A stretch of 5,382 nucleotides of DNA from Lachnospiraceae bacterium (GCA_028694115.1 JAQUUB010000203.1:1-5382), one strand, 5' to 3'. Positions 1-4,939 are shown, counted from the stretch's first letter. The notes: generated from the letters alone by a model not told the origin. Numbers and translations are program-made.

Positions 1-27
1 CAAATATCAATTAAAGGAGAAAAAGAA

Positions 28-537
28 ATGAATTACAGAATTGAAACAAAAGAGGATTTTCATGTATTTGGAATTGAGATAATGGCATCACTTTCCGGAG
101 AAGAAGGATTCTTAAGACCGGATCAGTTGTGGAAAAAGTGCCAGAGTAATGGTGAATATGATAAACTTTATGAGGATGCAGGTGGACTACCTGAGTTTGT
201 TCCACAGGATCTTTGCAGAATTCATGCTGTAGAGAATTACCGAAAGACAGAGGGAAATACTTTTTCATATATGCTTTTCGCTTTTACTACAAAAAACAGT
301 AAAACAGATGGTTATACAAAAATGCATATACCATCCCAGACATATGCTGTTTTTTCATCCGATAAATTCAGATGGGATGAATTTAATGATGTACTGTCTG
401 GCATGCAGAAGCGTTTTTACAGTGAATGGCTGCCAACGGCAAACTATGAACGTGTGGATGCTGCAAATTTTGAGATTTATGGTGGAGATGAGGAACTAGG
501 ATATCTTGAATTGTGGTTTCCAGTCAATAAAAAGTAA
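28..537 (+). CDS. GyrI-like / AraC-type effector-binding domain protein (stand-alone)
   Basis: This 169-residue protein matches the GyrI-like small-molecule-binding fold (the AraC effector-binding or Cass2-like family). The recognisable parts are the 'IPSQTYAVF' strand at residues 101-109, the 'SEWLPTANYERVD' helix and loop at 132-144, 'FEIYGGDEE' at 149-157, and the closing 'YLELWFPV' strand at 159-166. Glu161 in that strand is the position that contacts cationic ligands in known family members. No HTH domain precedes it, so it is not a complete AraC regulator. It probably binds a hydrophobic or cationic compound as a sequestering or accessory protein, which is inference. The ATG is supported by AAAGGAG at 13-19, eight bases upstream. 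It ends in a double stop (TAATAA). Any upstream partner lies outside the window. The domain call is fairly secure; the ligand is unknown. Confidence 0.85.
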   Translation: MNYRIETKEDFHVFGIEIMASLSGEEGFLRPDQLWKKCQSNGEYDKLYEDAGGLPEFVPQDLCRIHAVENYRKTEGNTFSYMLFAFTTKNSKTDGYTKMHIPSQTYAVFSSDKFRWDEFNDVLSGMQKRFYSEWLPTANYERVDAANFEIYGGDEELGYLELWFPVNKK

Positions 538-849
538 TAAAATAGATTTTTGGATGTTAGACTGATAGAAGATGCTGTTTCAGTTTCGGATGGTATTATT
601 AAGAAAATTGGTCCAAAGGAGACCTTGCTGCAGTTGGTTAAGTTGTGATAAGCTTTATGTCGGAAGGCACCTAGTATGTGATTCGAAGTGGATTATTTAC
701 AAGGGTGTCTTTTATTTTGCCATCTAATCACAGCTGCGGGATTCGAATGTCAACATGTGTGTATAATATTAAGAAAATGTTAGATACATAAAATCCGAAT
801 TTGATGGTACAAACCAATATGCCAATCCGGAGGTGCTTTTTCGGTATTG
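538..849. other. Gene-free stretch with short open fragments
   Basis: I find no confident gene here. In the same frame as the preceding gene, after its double stop, codons 541-648 stay open for about 35 residues, including 'LIEDAVSVSDGIIKKIGPKE', before TGA. This looks protein-like but has no start codon or ribosome binding site. Another frame is open across about 655-727 and a third ends near 849 ('NQYANPEVLFRYC'). I recognise none of these. They could be remnants of eroded genes or chance. The stretch also contains a possible terminator at 664-718, and its right edge abuts the tetR promoter. Confidence 0.4.
664..718 (+). terminator. Possible weak terminator with a long loop
   Basis: AAGGCACC (664-671) can pair with GGTGTCTT (704-711) through one G-T wobble, and the T-rich run TCTTTTATTTT (708-718) covers the end of the stem and the bases after it. 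The loop of about 32 bases is long for an intrinsic terminator, so this is only a candidate end for the transcript of the effector-binding gene. Confidence 0.3.
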
Positions 850-878
850 TTGACAGAACTTGTTTTTTGAAATATAAT
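850..878 (+). promoter_or_regulatory. Consensus sigma-A promoter of the tetR gene
   Basis: A perfect -35 box TTGACA (850-855) and a perfect -10 box TATAAT (873-878) are separated by exactly 17 bases. Transcription should start near 885, giving a leader of about 25 bases before the ATG at 911. The last base of the -10 box is also the first base of an 18-bp palindrome, so regulator binding there would cover the transcription start. This layout fits strong promoter activity with autorepression. Confidence 0.9.
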
Positions 879-895
879 GCAAGTAATCACTTGCA
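878..895. promoter_or_regulatory. Operator 1: TetR-type palindrome over the tetR start site
   Basis: TGCAAGT-AATC-ACTTGCA is a perfect 7-bp inverted repeat with a 4-base spacer. It overlaps the end of the -10 box and the predicted transcription start. The same two arms recur at 1527-1544, directly downstream of tetR. Size, symmetry and position are typical of TetR-family operators. Assigning it to the adjacent regulator is inference from proximity and repetition. Confidence 0.85.
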
Positions 896-910
896 CATGG
901 AGAATATATT

Positions 911-1486
911 ATGTACGATGAAACACAAGAAAAAATTATTGAAGCTACAATGAATCTAGTTATGGAAAAAGGATATTCATTGACTACTACAAAAGCAATA
1001 GCTAAAATGGCTGGGGTTAATGAGTGTACGGTATTTCGAAGATTTAAGAATAAGAAGGATATTATTTTAGCTGCAATGCAACTTCCAAAATGGAATCCTT
1101 CACTGAAAGAGACAGATTTTAGTCGAATGGGGGACATTAGAAGTGACTTAATTTCTTTTTCGCAGCAATATATGAAAAAGGTTACTCCACAGATGGTCAA
1201 GCTGTCAATTGGTTTGCGAACACCAGAATTGGCTAAAGAGACATCAGAAGGAATTTTAAAGGTACCAATGACATTTAAGAATGTTCTTGTTGAATGTTTT
1301 GATGAATATTTAAACGAGCGTTCAATTGATTCAGAAAGTTTAGCGATGCAGTTTTTGTCGATGAATTTTGGATTTGTGTTTTTAAAGGCATCATTTGGGG
1401 AAAAGTTATCTGCTATTGAGGAAAAGGAATATATCATTAATAGTGTGGATGTATTCCTGCATGGAATAATTAACATGAAAGTATAG
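911..1486 (+). CDS. TetR/AcrR-family transcriptional regulator
   Basis: This 191-residue protein has the usual TetR length and layout. An N-terminal helical DNA-binding domain covers about residues 5-52, with the helix-turn-helix at about 26-47 ('TTKAIAKMAGVNECTVFRRF') and the typical 'F-x-N-K-x-D-I' continuation at 45-51. The rest is a divergent helical ligand-binding and dimerisation domain with no recognisable ligand signature. The start is supported by GGAG at 899-902, eight bases before the ATG. The gene lies behind a consensus promoter whose start site is covered by an 18-bp palindrome, and a second copy of that palindrome follows the gene, so autoregulation and control of the downstream genes are likely. 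The DUF1330 and MBL genes 3' of it are the probable targets. The inducer is unknown. Confidence 0.93.
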   Translation: MYDETQEKIIEATMNLVMEKGYSLTTTKAIAKMAGVNECTVFRRFKNKKDIILAAMQLPKWNPSLKETDFSRMGDIRSDLISFSQQYMKKVTPQMVKLSIGLRTPELAKETSEGILKVPMTFKNVLVECFDEYLNERSIDSESLAMQFLSMNFGFVFLKASFGEKLSAIEEKEYIINSVDVFLHGIINMKV

Positions 1487-1510
1487 AGAAATTCTTTTTA
1501 GGATTTCTCT
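1485..1510 (+). terminator. Hairpin after tetR (weak terminator or attenuator)
   Basis: AGAGAAATTC (1485-1494) and GGATTTCTCT (1501-1510) form a 10-bp stem with one T-G wobble and a six-base loop (TTTTTA). The stem begins inside the tetR stop codon. It is AT-rich and is followed by TTAAATTGTAAATTG rather than a clean T run, so full termination is doubtful. It may only reduce read-through into the DUF1330 gene. Confidence 0.4.
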
Positions 1511-1526
1511 TAAATTGTAAATTGTA

Positions 1527-1544
1527 TGCAAGTGTATACTTGCA
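1527..1544. promoter_or_regulatory. Operator 2: second copy of the palindrome, upstream of the DUF1330 gene
   Basis: TGCAAGT-GTAT-ACTTGCA has the same two 7-bp arms and the same 4-base spacer length as operator 1; only the spacer bases differ. It lies between tetR and the DUF1330 gene, two bases before the latter's ribosome binding site. I see no promoter nearby as good as the one at 850-878: TATACT (1535-1540) lies inside the palindrome but lacks a well-placed -35 box and would start transcription almost on the ribosome binding site. The site may control a weak promoter or act as a roadblock to read-through. Confidence 0.8.
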
Positions 1545-1545
1545 C

Positions 1546-1553
1546 AAAGGGGG
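1546..1553 (+). promoter_or_regulatory. Ribosome binding site that sets the DUF1330 start
   Basis: AAAGGGGG lies four bases before the ATG at 1558. It rules out the longer reading from a TTG at 1522, which would translate through the palindromic operator and add 12 residues absent from the family's usual N-terminus. Confidence 0.8.
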
Positions 1554-1557
1554 ACAT

Positions 1558-1854
1558 ATGAACTGTTATTTCTGCGTAGATGTATATTTTGATGAAAAGA
1601 AAAAAATACAGGATTATATGGAGTATATTAAACAGGTAAGACCAATAGTAGAGGCTTACGGAGGAATATACCTTACAAGAAGTGAAAAAATAATTTCATT
1701 AAGTGGCCAACGAAAACCAGATCGTGTTATTATCATTCGGTTTCAGACAAGGGAACAGTTGGATAATTGCTTTTCATCAAACGAATACAATTGCATCAAA
1801 CAGAAAAGAGAAAATAATGTGGATGCGAGAGCAATTATTGTGGAGGAGGATTGA
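1558..1854 (+). CDS. DUF1330-family protein (dimeric alpha/beta barrel fold)
   Basis: This 98-residue protein has the size and sequence rhythm of DUF1330. An N-terminal strand, 'YFCVDVYF' (4-11), is followed by a helix, 'IQDYMEYIKQVRPIVEAYGG' (17-36), with the family's Tyr and Gly-Gly positions. The strand 'RVIIIRF' (56-62) comes next, then the 'NEYNCIKQKRENN' segment (75-87, usually YxxhhxxR) and the closing strand 'ARAIIVEE' (90-97). Family members resemble Dabb/EthD-like small barrels; most have no assigned reaction. The start at 1558 is set by AAAGGGGG. The gene sits directly behind operator 2 and three bases upstream of the MBL gene, so the two are almost certainly co-transcribed. A role in binding or converting the same small molecule as the MBL protein is inference only. 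Confidence 0.87.
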   Translation: MNCYFCVDVYFDEKKKIQDYMEYIKQVRPIVEAYGGIYLTRSEKIISLSGQRKPDRVIIIRFQTREQLDNCFSSNEYNCIKQKRENNVDARAIIVEED

Positions 1855-1857
1855 GAG

Positions 1858-2727
1858 ATGAATGTGTACCAGATTAAGGTGGATTTTCATGTAACAGAGC
1901 AGATAGAAAGATATGTATATGTGTACTTAATTGTGGGAAAACATTGCTATTTGATTGATTCTGGAGTCGCAGGATGTCAGCATATAATTATTAAAAAAAT
2001 ACATGAAATCGGAAGAGAGATATCAGATTTAAAAGCAATTTTCTTAACACATGCGCACCCAGATCATATTGGTACGGCAGCTTGGTTCAAGGAACAGACA
2101 GGGTGTAAAGTATATGCAAGTAAAGGGGAGGCAGTCTGGATTGAAAATATAGATTTACAATTTAGGGAACGATCTATTCCAAACTTTTATACTTTAGCGG
2201 GGAAATCAGTGGAGGTGGATTATTTTATAAAGGATGGAGATGTAATAAAATTAGATGAAACATTTTCAATTCAAGTTATAGGAACTGCGGGACATTCCAT
2301 TGATGAGGTATCATATCAGATGGAAGATGTTATGTTTATTGGAGATAGCATACCGGTAAAAGGAGATATTCCAATTTATGTGGACTATGTTGCGAGCATG
2401 AGTAGTTTGTGTAGAATTCGAGAAGAAAGCATGTGTAAATGGTTTTATCCAGCATGGGATATTTCGTATGATTACAATACGATGCTTGGTAAAACAAAGG
2501 AAGCTATGGAGATGATTCGTGAAATAGATCTAACTGTAAAATCTTTAAATATGAAACCGAAGAATAGACAGGAATTAGTAAAACAGGTGTGTGAAGCTTT
2601 ACAAAAACCAGAACTTACCTTGAATCCATTGTTTGCAAGAACAGTAATGAGTCATACAAATAAAGAACATATTAATAAATACTCATTGCGTAACTACAAT
2701 AAAATTGTTATAATAAATACACATTGA
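1858..2727 (+). CDS. MBL-fold metallo-hydrolase with an atypical last metal-ligand motif
   Basis: This 289-residue protein is a clear metallo-beta-lactamase-fold hydrolase. It has the early 'YLIDSGV' strand (31-37, Asp34), the metal motif 'THAHPDHIG' (64-72: His65, His67, Asp69, His70), 'GTAGHS' (142-147, His146) and 'MFIGDSIP' (159-166, Asp163). Where most members have the last histidine (PGH-type motif) this protein has 'WFYPAWD' (195-201), with Trp in place of His. A helical C-terminal region ends in 'NPLFARTVMSHTNKEH' (256-271) and a less typical tail. It is probably cytoplasmic, as no signal peptide is visible. The start at 1858 follows GGAGGAGGA (1842-1850) and lies three bases after the DUF1330 stop, showing translational linkage. 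Likely chemistry is hydrolysis of an ester, lactone or thioester; the substrate is not readable. True antibiotic beta-lactamase activity is unlikely. Confidence 0.9.
   Translation: MNVYQIKVDFHVTEQIERYVYVYLIVGKHCYLIDSGVAGCQHIIIKKIHEIGREISDLKAIFLTHAHPDHIGTAAWFKEQTGCKVYASKGEAVWIENIDLQFRERSIPNFYTLAGKSVEVDYFIKDGDVIKLDETFSIQVIGTAGHSIDEVSYQMEDVMFIGDSIPVKGDIPIYVDYVASMSSLCRIREESMCKWFYPAWDISYDYNTMLGKTKEAMEMIREIDLTVKSLNMKPKNRQELVKQVCEALQKPELTLNPLFARTVMSHTNKEHINKYSLRNYNKIVIINTH
2686..2714 (+). promoter_or_regulatory. Extended -10 promoter inside the end of the MBL gene
   Basis: TGTTATAAT (2706-2714) is a perfect -10 hexamer with the TGn extension. A partial -35 box, TTGCGT (2686-2691), lies exactly 17 bases upstream of the hexamer. 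Transcription would begin near 2721, giving a short leader carrying AAAGGAG before the HTH gene at 2747. It overlaps the last codons of the MBL gene, so the HTH gene is probably expressed on its own as well as by read-through. Confidence 0.65.
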
Positions 2728-2746
2728 GTAAAAGGAGAACTATGGA

Positions 2747-2959
2747 ATGGAAATTAAGGATCAAGTAAGAGCGTTACGAGAAAGTACGGGAATGAATCGT
2801 AAGGAGTTCTGTGCATATTTTGGAATTCCTTATAGAACAATGACGGAGTGGGAATTGGGGCATCGTAAGCTTCCAGATTATGTACTACGTATGATGACAT
2901 ATCAGGTTAAGACGGAAAAACTGGATAAGAAGGGTGCTTTCCTCTTGGAAATTATTTAG
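2747..2959 (+). CDS. Small XRE-type helix-turn-helix protein
   Basis: This 70-residue protein consists of little more than one HTH domain (residues 4-52). 'IKDQVRALRESTGMNRKEFC' (3-22) supplies the first helices and 'FGIPYRTMTEWELGHRKLPDYVLRMM' spans 25-50, with the turn at 'GIPYRT' and recognition helix 'TMTEWELG'. This short type of Cro/C1-like protein is common in gut Clostridia. The last ten residues (KKGAFLLEII) look unusual for the group and may reflect a changed 3' end. AAAGGAG at 2731-2737 serves the ATG at 2747; an earlier ATG at 2742 is out of frame and stops after eight codons. It probably binds DNA, but no target palindrome near it stands out. It could be a residual antitoxin or mobile-element regulator. 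Confidence 0.82.
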   Translation: MEIKDQVRALRESTGMNRKEFCAYFGIPYRTMTEWELGHRKLPDYVLRMMTYQVKTEKLDKKGAFLLEII

Positions 2960-2968
2960 AGGTGTATC

Positions 2969-3154
2969 TTGTGCTTATCAACCGTAGGATTTATAATAAA
3001 AAGAACGATGGAAGGACAGTATGACAACATCGAATTGAAAGATGAATACAGGCAGTGCTTGAATGTTGAATGCAAAGATGGCGAACTACTAAAAATCAAT
3101 GGCAATGTCATAGTTGGGATTGCCAAGTCAAAAAAGATCGAATTGGAATTGTGA
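2969..3154 (+). CDS. Hypothetical small protein, unrecognised
   Basis: I do not recognise this 61-residue ORF. It would start at a TTG, four bases after GAGGTG (2959-2964); the next in-frame start is ATG at 3008, giving 48 residues without a good ribosome binding site. The part after 3008 looks like real protein: charged and strand-rich with a regular pattern ('YDNIELKDEYRQCLNVECKD', then 'LLKINGNVIVGIA'), with an 'IELEL' end. It ends one base before the YjbR-family ATG, which suggests translational coupling. No signal peptide or membrane segment is visible. It may be the C-terminal part of a longer ancestral gene whose 5' end was lost near 2960-3008. Confidence that it is expressed is moderate; no function is proposed. 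Confidence 0.45.
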   Translation: MCLSTVGFIIKRTMEGQYDNIELKDEYRQCLNVECKDGELLKINGNVIVGIAKSKKIELEL

Positions 3155-3155
3155 T

Positions 3156-3521
3156 ATGGAACGACGAGAAGTTTTTAAATATGTAAGAAAGCAGTATGGG
3201 ACTGAGCCGGATTATCCTTGGATGGACTGGAATGCCGTGCTGCGTCATAAGGAAAATAACAAGTGGTATGGCTTGGTGATGGAAGTCGAAAGAAACAAGC
3301 TGGGCCTTGAGGGCGATATACCGGTGGATGTGCTGAATGTGAAGTGCGACCCGATTTTGATAGGTTCCCTGCGCATGCAGCCGGGTTTCCATCCTGCCTA
3401 CCACATGAATAAGGATAAATGGATAAGTATCCGCTTGGACGGCAGCGCATCCGCAGAAGAAATAAAGAGCCTGATTGCTATGAGTTACGAGATGACCGGG
3501 CCCAAGAAGAAACGCAAATAG
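3156..3521 (+). CDS. YjbR/MmcQ-family (CyaY-like fold) protein
   Basis: This 121-residue protein fits the YjbR/MmcQ family closely in length and motif order: 'DYPWMDWNAVLRHKENNKWY' (19-38), 'VDVLNVKCDPILIGSLRMQP' (57-76), 'GFHPAYHMNKDKWISIRLDG' (77-96), then 'EEIKSLIAMSYEM' (101-113). Members have a CyaY-like double-wing fold and are often annotated as DNA-binding, although the biochemical role is not firmly known. The ATG at 3156 is preferred over a TTG at 3114, since the family normally starts with an 'R-x-x-(V/I)-F-x-Y-V' helix as here. There is no strong ribosome binding site; the upstream ORF stops one base earlier, so coupling is likely. Base composition is clearly richer in GC than the MBL or GNAT genes, suggesting a different origin. 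The tail ends in a basic run (KKKRK). Confidence 0.9.
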   Translation: MERREVFKYVRKQYGTEPDYPWMDWNAVLRHKENNKWYGLVMEVERNKLGLEGDIPVDVLNVKCDPILIGSLRMQPGFHPAYHMNKDKWISIRLDGSASAEEIKSLIAMSYEMTGPKKKRK

Positions 3522-3577
3522 CACCTTTTAATTTTGTCCCACAATTTAATTTTACCCATTTCACCGGAAAGAAGGCC

Positions 3578-3836
3578 ATGTAAAAATGGTAGAAACAGCA
3601 AGAAAGACCCGCTCCAGAACACGACAATAACGAAAAAGCAATTAGAGGATTATGAGCAGCGTTGCTGTGACAGGAACAACGGCCGTCTGCTTACCCCGGA
3701 CGGGCTGCGGTTTATCTGTGAAGCAGATCACTTTGATGCAGAGAAAATCGGACAGCATTTCCTGGAGGAACTGCTGAGGATATGCCCGAAGAAACAACAG
3801 CGAAACTTTGAATCGACAGAGGAGAAAAACCAGTGA
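3578..3836 (+). pseudogene. Small mobile-element-type protein, probably frameshifted at its start
   Basis: A coherent protein is readable here in one frame: 'KNGRNSKKDPLQNTTITKKQ' followed by 'LEDYEQRCCDRNNGRLLTPD' and 'GLRFICEADHFDAEKIGQHF', ending at TGA 3834-3836. It resembles small uncharacterised proteins carried on Firmicutes conjugative elements, but I cannot name a family. This frame has no ATG or GTG start; the only start-like codon is a TTG at 3534 without a ribosome binding site. An ATG at 3578, six bases after GGAAAG, is followed by one extra T; removing it would give ATG-AAA-AAT-GGT and join the protein frame. I therefore read it as a recent +1 frameshift. GC content is high (36 of 60 bases in 3661-3720). 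Its stop overlaps the GNAT start. Confidence 0.55.
3818..3824 (+). promoter_or_regulatory. Ribosome binding site favouring the GTG start of the GNAT gene
   Basis: AGAGGAG lies eight bases before GTG 3833 but 20 bases before the next in-frame start, ATG 3845. The GTG also overlaps the upstream TGA (GTGA), a usual arrangement for coupled translation. Confidence 0.65.
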
Positions 3837-4336
3837 GTATAGAAATGAGCATCAAGATACGAAAATATAATAAAGGTGATTTAAAAGAAATGATTGAAAT
3901 ATGGAATACAGTAGTTGATGATGGGATTGCATTTCCACAAGAAGATTTTCTGACAGATACAACAGGAGCGTTGTTTTTTGAAAACCAAACTTATTGTGGT
4001 GTAGCCGAAAATACTGATAATGGAAAAATATGTGGCTTATACATCTTACATCCAAACAATGAGGGCAGATGCGGACATATTTGTAATGCAAGCTACGCAG
4101 TTGACAAGGAATCAAGAGGGTTACATATCGGGGAAAAACTTGTGAGTGACTGTTTGCAGCAAGGGAAAAATCATAATTTTCGGGTAATGCAATTTAATGC
4201 TGTTGTTGAATCAAATACTCATGCAAGACATTTATATGAAAGGTTAGGTTTTGTTCAGCTTGGTGTTATACCCAATGGATTTCGTATGAAAGATGGACAC
4301 TATGAAAATATATGCCCATATTATCACGAATTATAA
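3833..4336 (+). CDS. GNAT-family N-acetyltransferase
   Basis: This 167-residue protein has a complete GNAT domain. Residues 7-35 ('IKIRKYNKGDLKEMIEIWNT' and on) form the first strand and helices. 'GKICGLYIL' (64-72) and 'NASYAVDKESRGLHIGEKLV' (85-104) form the core strand and acetyl-CoA pyrophosphate loop. 'FNAVVESNTHARHLYERLGF' (121-140) is the classic motif B, and 'GVIPNGFRMKDGHYENICPY' (144-163) the end strands. In the Q/R-x-x-G-x-G/A loop the first glycine is His98 (RGLHIG). The likely reaction is acetyl transfer from acetyl-CoA to a small amine; the substrate is unknown. The GTG start is supported by AGAGGAG. The gene is much poorer in GC than its left neighbour (14 of 60 bases in 3841-3900), so its coupling to that remnant looks like the result of a fusion of unrelated DNA. 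Confidence 0.92.
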   Translation: MSIEMSIKIRKYNKGDLKEMIEIWNTVVDDGIAFPQEDFLTDTTGALFFENQTYCGVAENTDNGKICGLYILHPNNEGRCGHICNASYAVDKESRGLHIGEKLVSDCLQQGKNHNFRVMQFNAVVESNTHARHLYERLGFVQLGVIPNGFRMKDGHYENICPYYHEL

Positions 4337-4371
4337 AAAGGCATATTACAGTTTTTTAAAGGAGATCAGCT

Positions 4372-4905
4372 ATGAAAGAGAAAGTTAAAGTTACAGACTA
4401 CGCAAATAAAATTACAGAGGCATTGCCGAAAGGTATTCTTCTCAATTCAAAACATACGAAATTTAACAGCATGATTATAGGATGGGGAAGTCTTGGAACC
4501 GTATGGGGAAAATCTACATTTACGGTATATGTCAGGGAACATCGCTACACAAAATCACAGCTTGATGAAACTGGAGAATTTACGATCAGTATTCCCATGG
4601 ATAGACCAATTGCTGCAATAGCAAAAGTATGTGGTACACAATCTGGGCGCAATGTTGATAAAGAGGTAGAAGCTCATTTGACATTAGAAGTTCCGGAAGT
4701 AATTGATGTACCCGGAATAAAAGAATATCCACTAACATTGGAATGTAAGATTTTGTATTCTCAAAAGCAGGAGTTAGAAAAAATCCCGGCAGATATAAGG
4801 GAACAGATGTATCCACAAGATGTTGATGGGACATATTTTATGGCAAACCAAGATGCTCATACTGCGTATATTGGTGAGATTGTAGCGGCTTATATTATCA
4901 AATAG
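4372..4905 (+). CDS. Flavin reductase-like protein (FMN-binding split barrel)
   Basis: This 177-residue protein matches the flavin reductase-like family. 'LPKGILLNS' (18-26), 'FNSMIIGWGSLGTVWGKSTF' (31-50) and 'TVYVREHRYTKSQLDETGEF' (51-70) form the FMN-binding barrel entry, followed by 'TISIPM' (71-76) and 'VCGTQSGRNVDK' (87-98). 'YPLTLECKIL' (119-128) forms a middle strand and 'HTAYIGEIVAAYI' (163-175) closes the barrel. Members use FMN for NAD(P)H-dependent reduction or simply bind it; this sub-type is common in anaerobic gut bacteria and its physiological partner is generally unassigned. AAAGGAG (4359-4365) lies six bases before the ATG. The gene lies 35 bases after the GNAT gene without a visible terminator, so co-transcription is likely. 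It appears intact and cytoplasmic. Confidence 0.9.
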   Translation: MKEKVKVTDYANKITEALPKGILLNSKHTKFNSMIIGWGSLGTVWGKSTFTVYVREHRYTKSQLDETGEFTISIPMDRPIAAIAKVCGTQSGRNVDKEVEAHLTLEVPEVIDVPGIKEYPLTLECKILYSQKQELEKIPADIREQMYPQDVDGTYFMANQDAHTAYIGEIVAAYIIK

Positions 4906-4939
4906 AATAAGTGTGCAACTTCCATTTTGTGAAAAAATT

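Noticed and set aside
308..499. 63-codon + strand frame inside the effector-binding gene
   Set aside because: It is an out-of-frame shadow without a ribosome binding site or domain.
675..760. Two ATTCGAA motifs suggestive of tRNA T-loops or an attachment site
   Set aside because: The flanking bases do not form a T-arm stem, and no acceptor, D or anticodon arm is present.
769..1476. Long - strand open frame (235 codons) over the TetR gene
   Set aside because: It is the antisense shadow of a well-supported TetR gene, has no recognisable domain and no ribosome binding site.
1522..1557. Earlier TTG start for the DUF1330 gene
   Set aside because: It would translate the operator, lacks a ribosome binding site and adds residues foreign to the family; ATG 1558 has AAAGGGGG in front.
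2115..2121. Third copy of the operator arm TGCAAGT inside the MBL gene
   Set aside because: The second arm is missing (AAAGGGG follows), so it is only a half-site and probably chance.
2742..2768. Short leader ORF starting at ATG 2742 (8 codons) overlapping the HTH start
   Set aside because: It shares the ribosome binding site by chance of spacing, has no regulatory residue pattern, and the HTH frame is clearly the gene.
3114..3155. Upstream TTG start for the YjbR-family gene
   Set aside because: It would overlap the preceding ORF by 41 bases without a ribosome binding site; the family N-terminus begins at ATG 3156.
3501..3518. PKKKRK at the end of the YjbR protein, resembling a nuclear localisation signal
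   Set aside because: The genome context is bacterial; a basic tail on a possible nucleic-acid-binding protein explains it.
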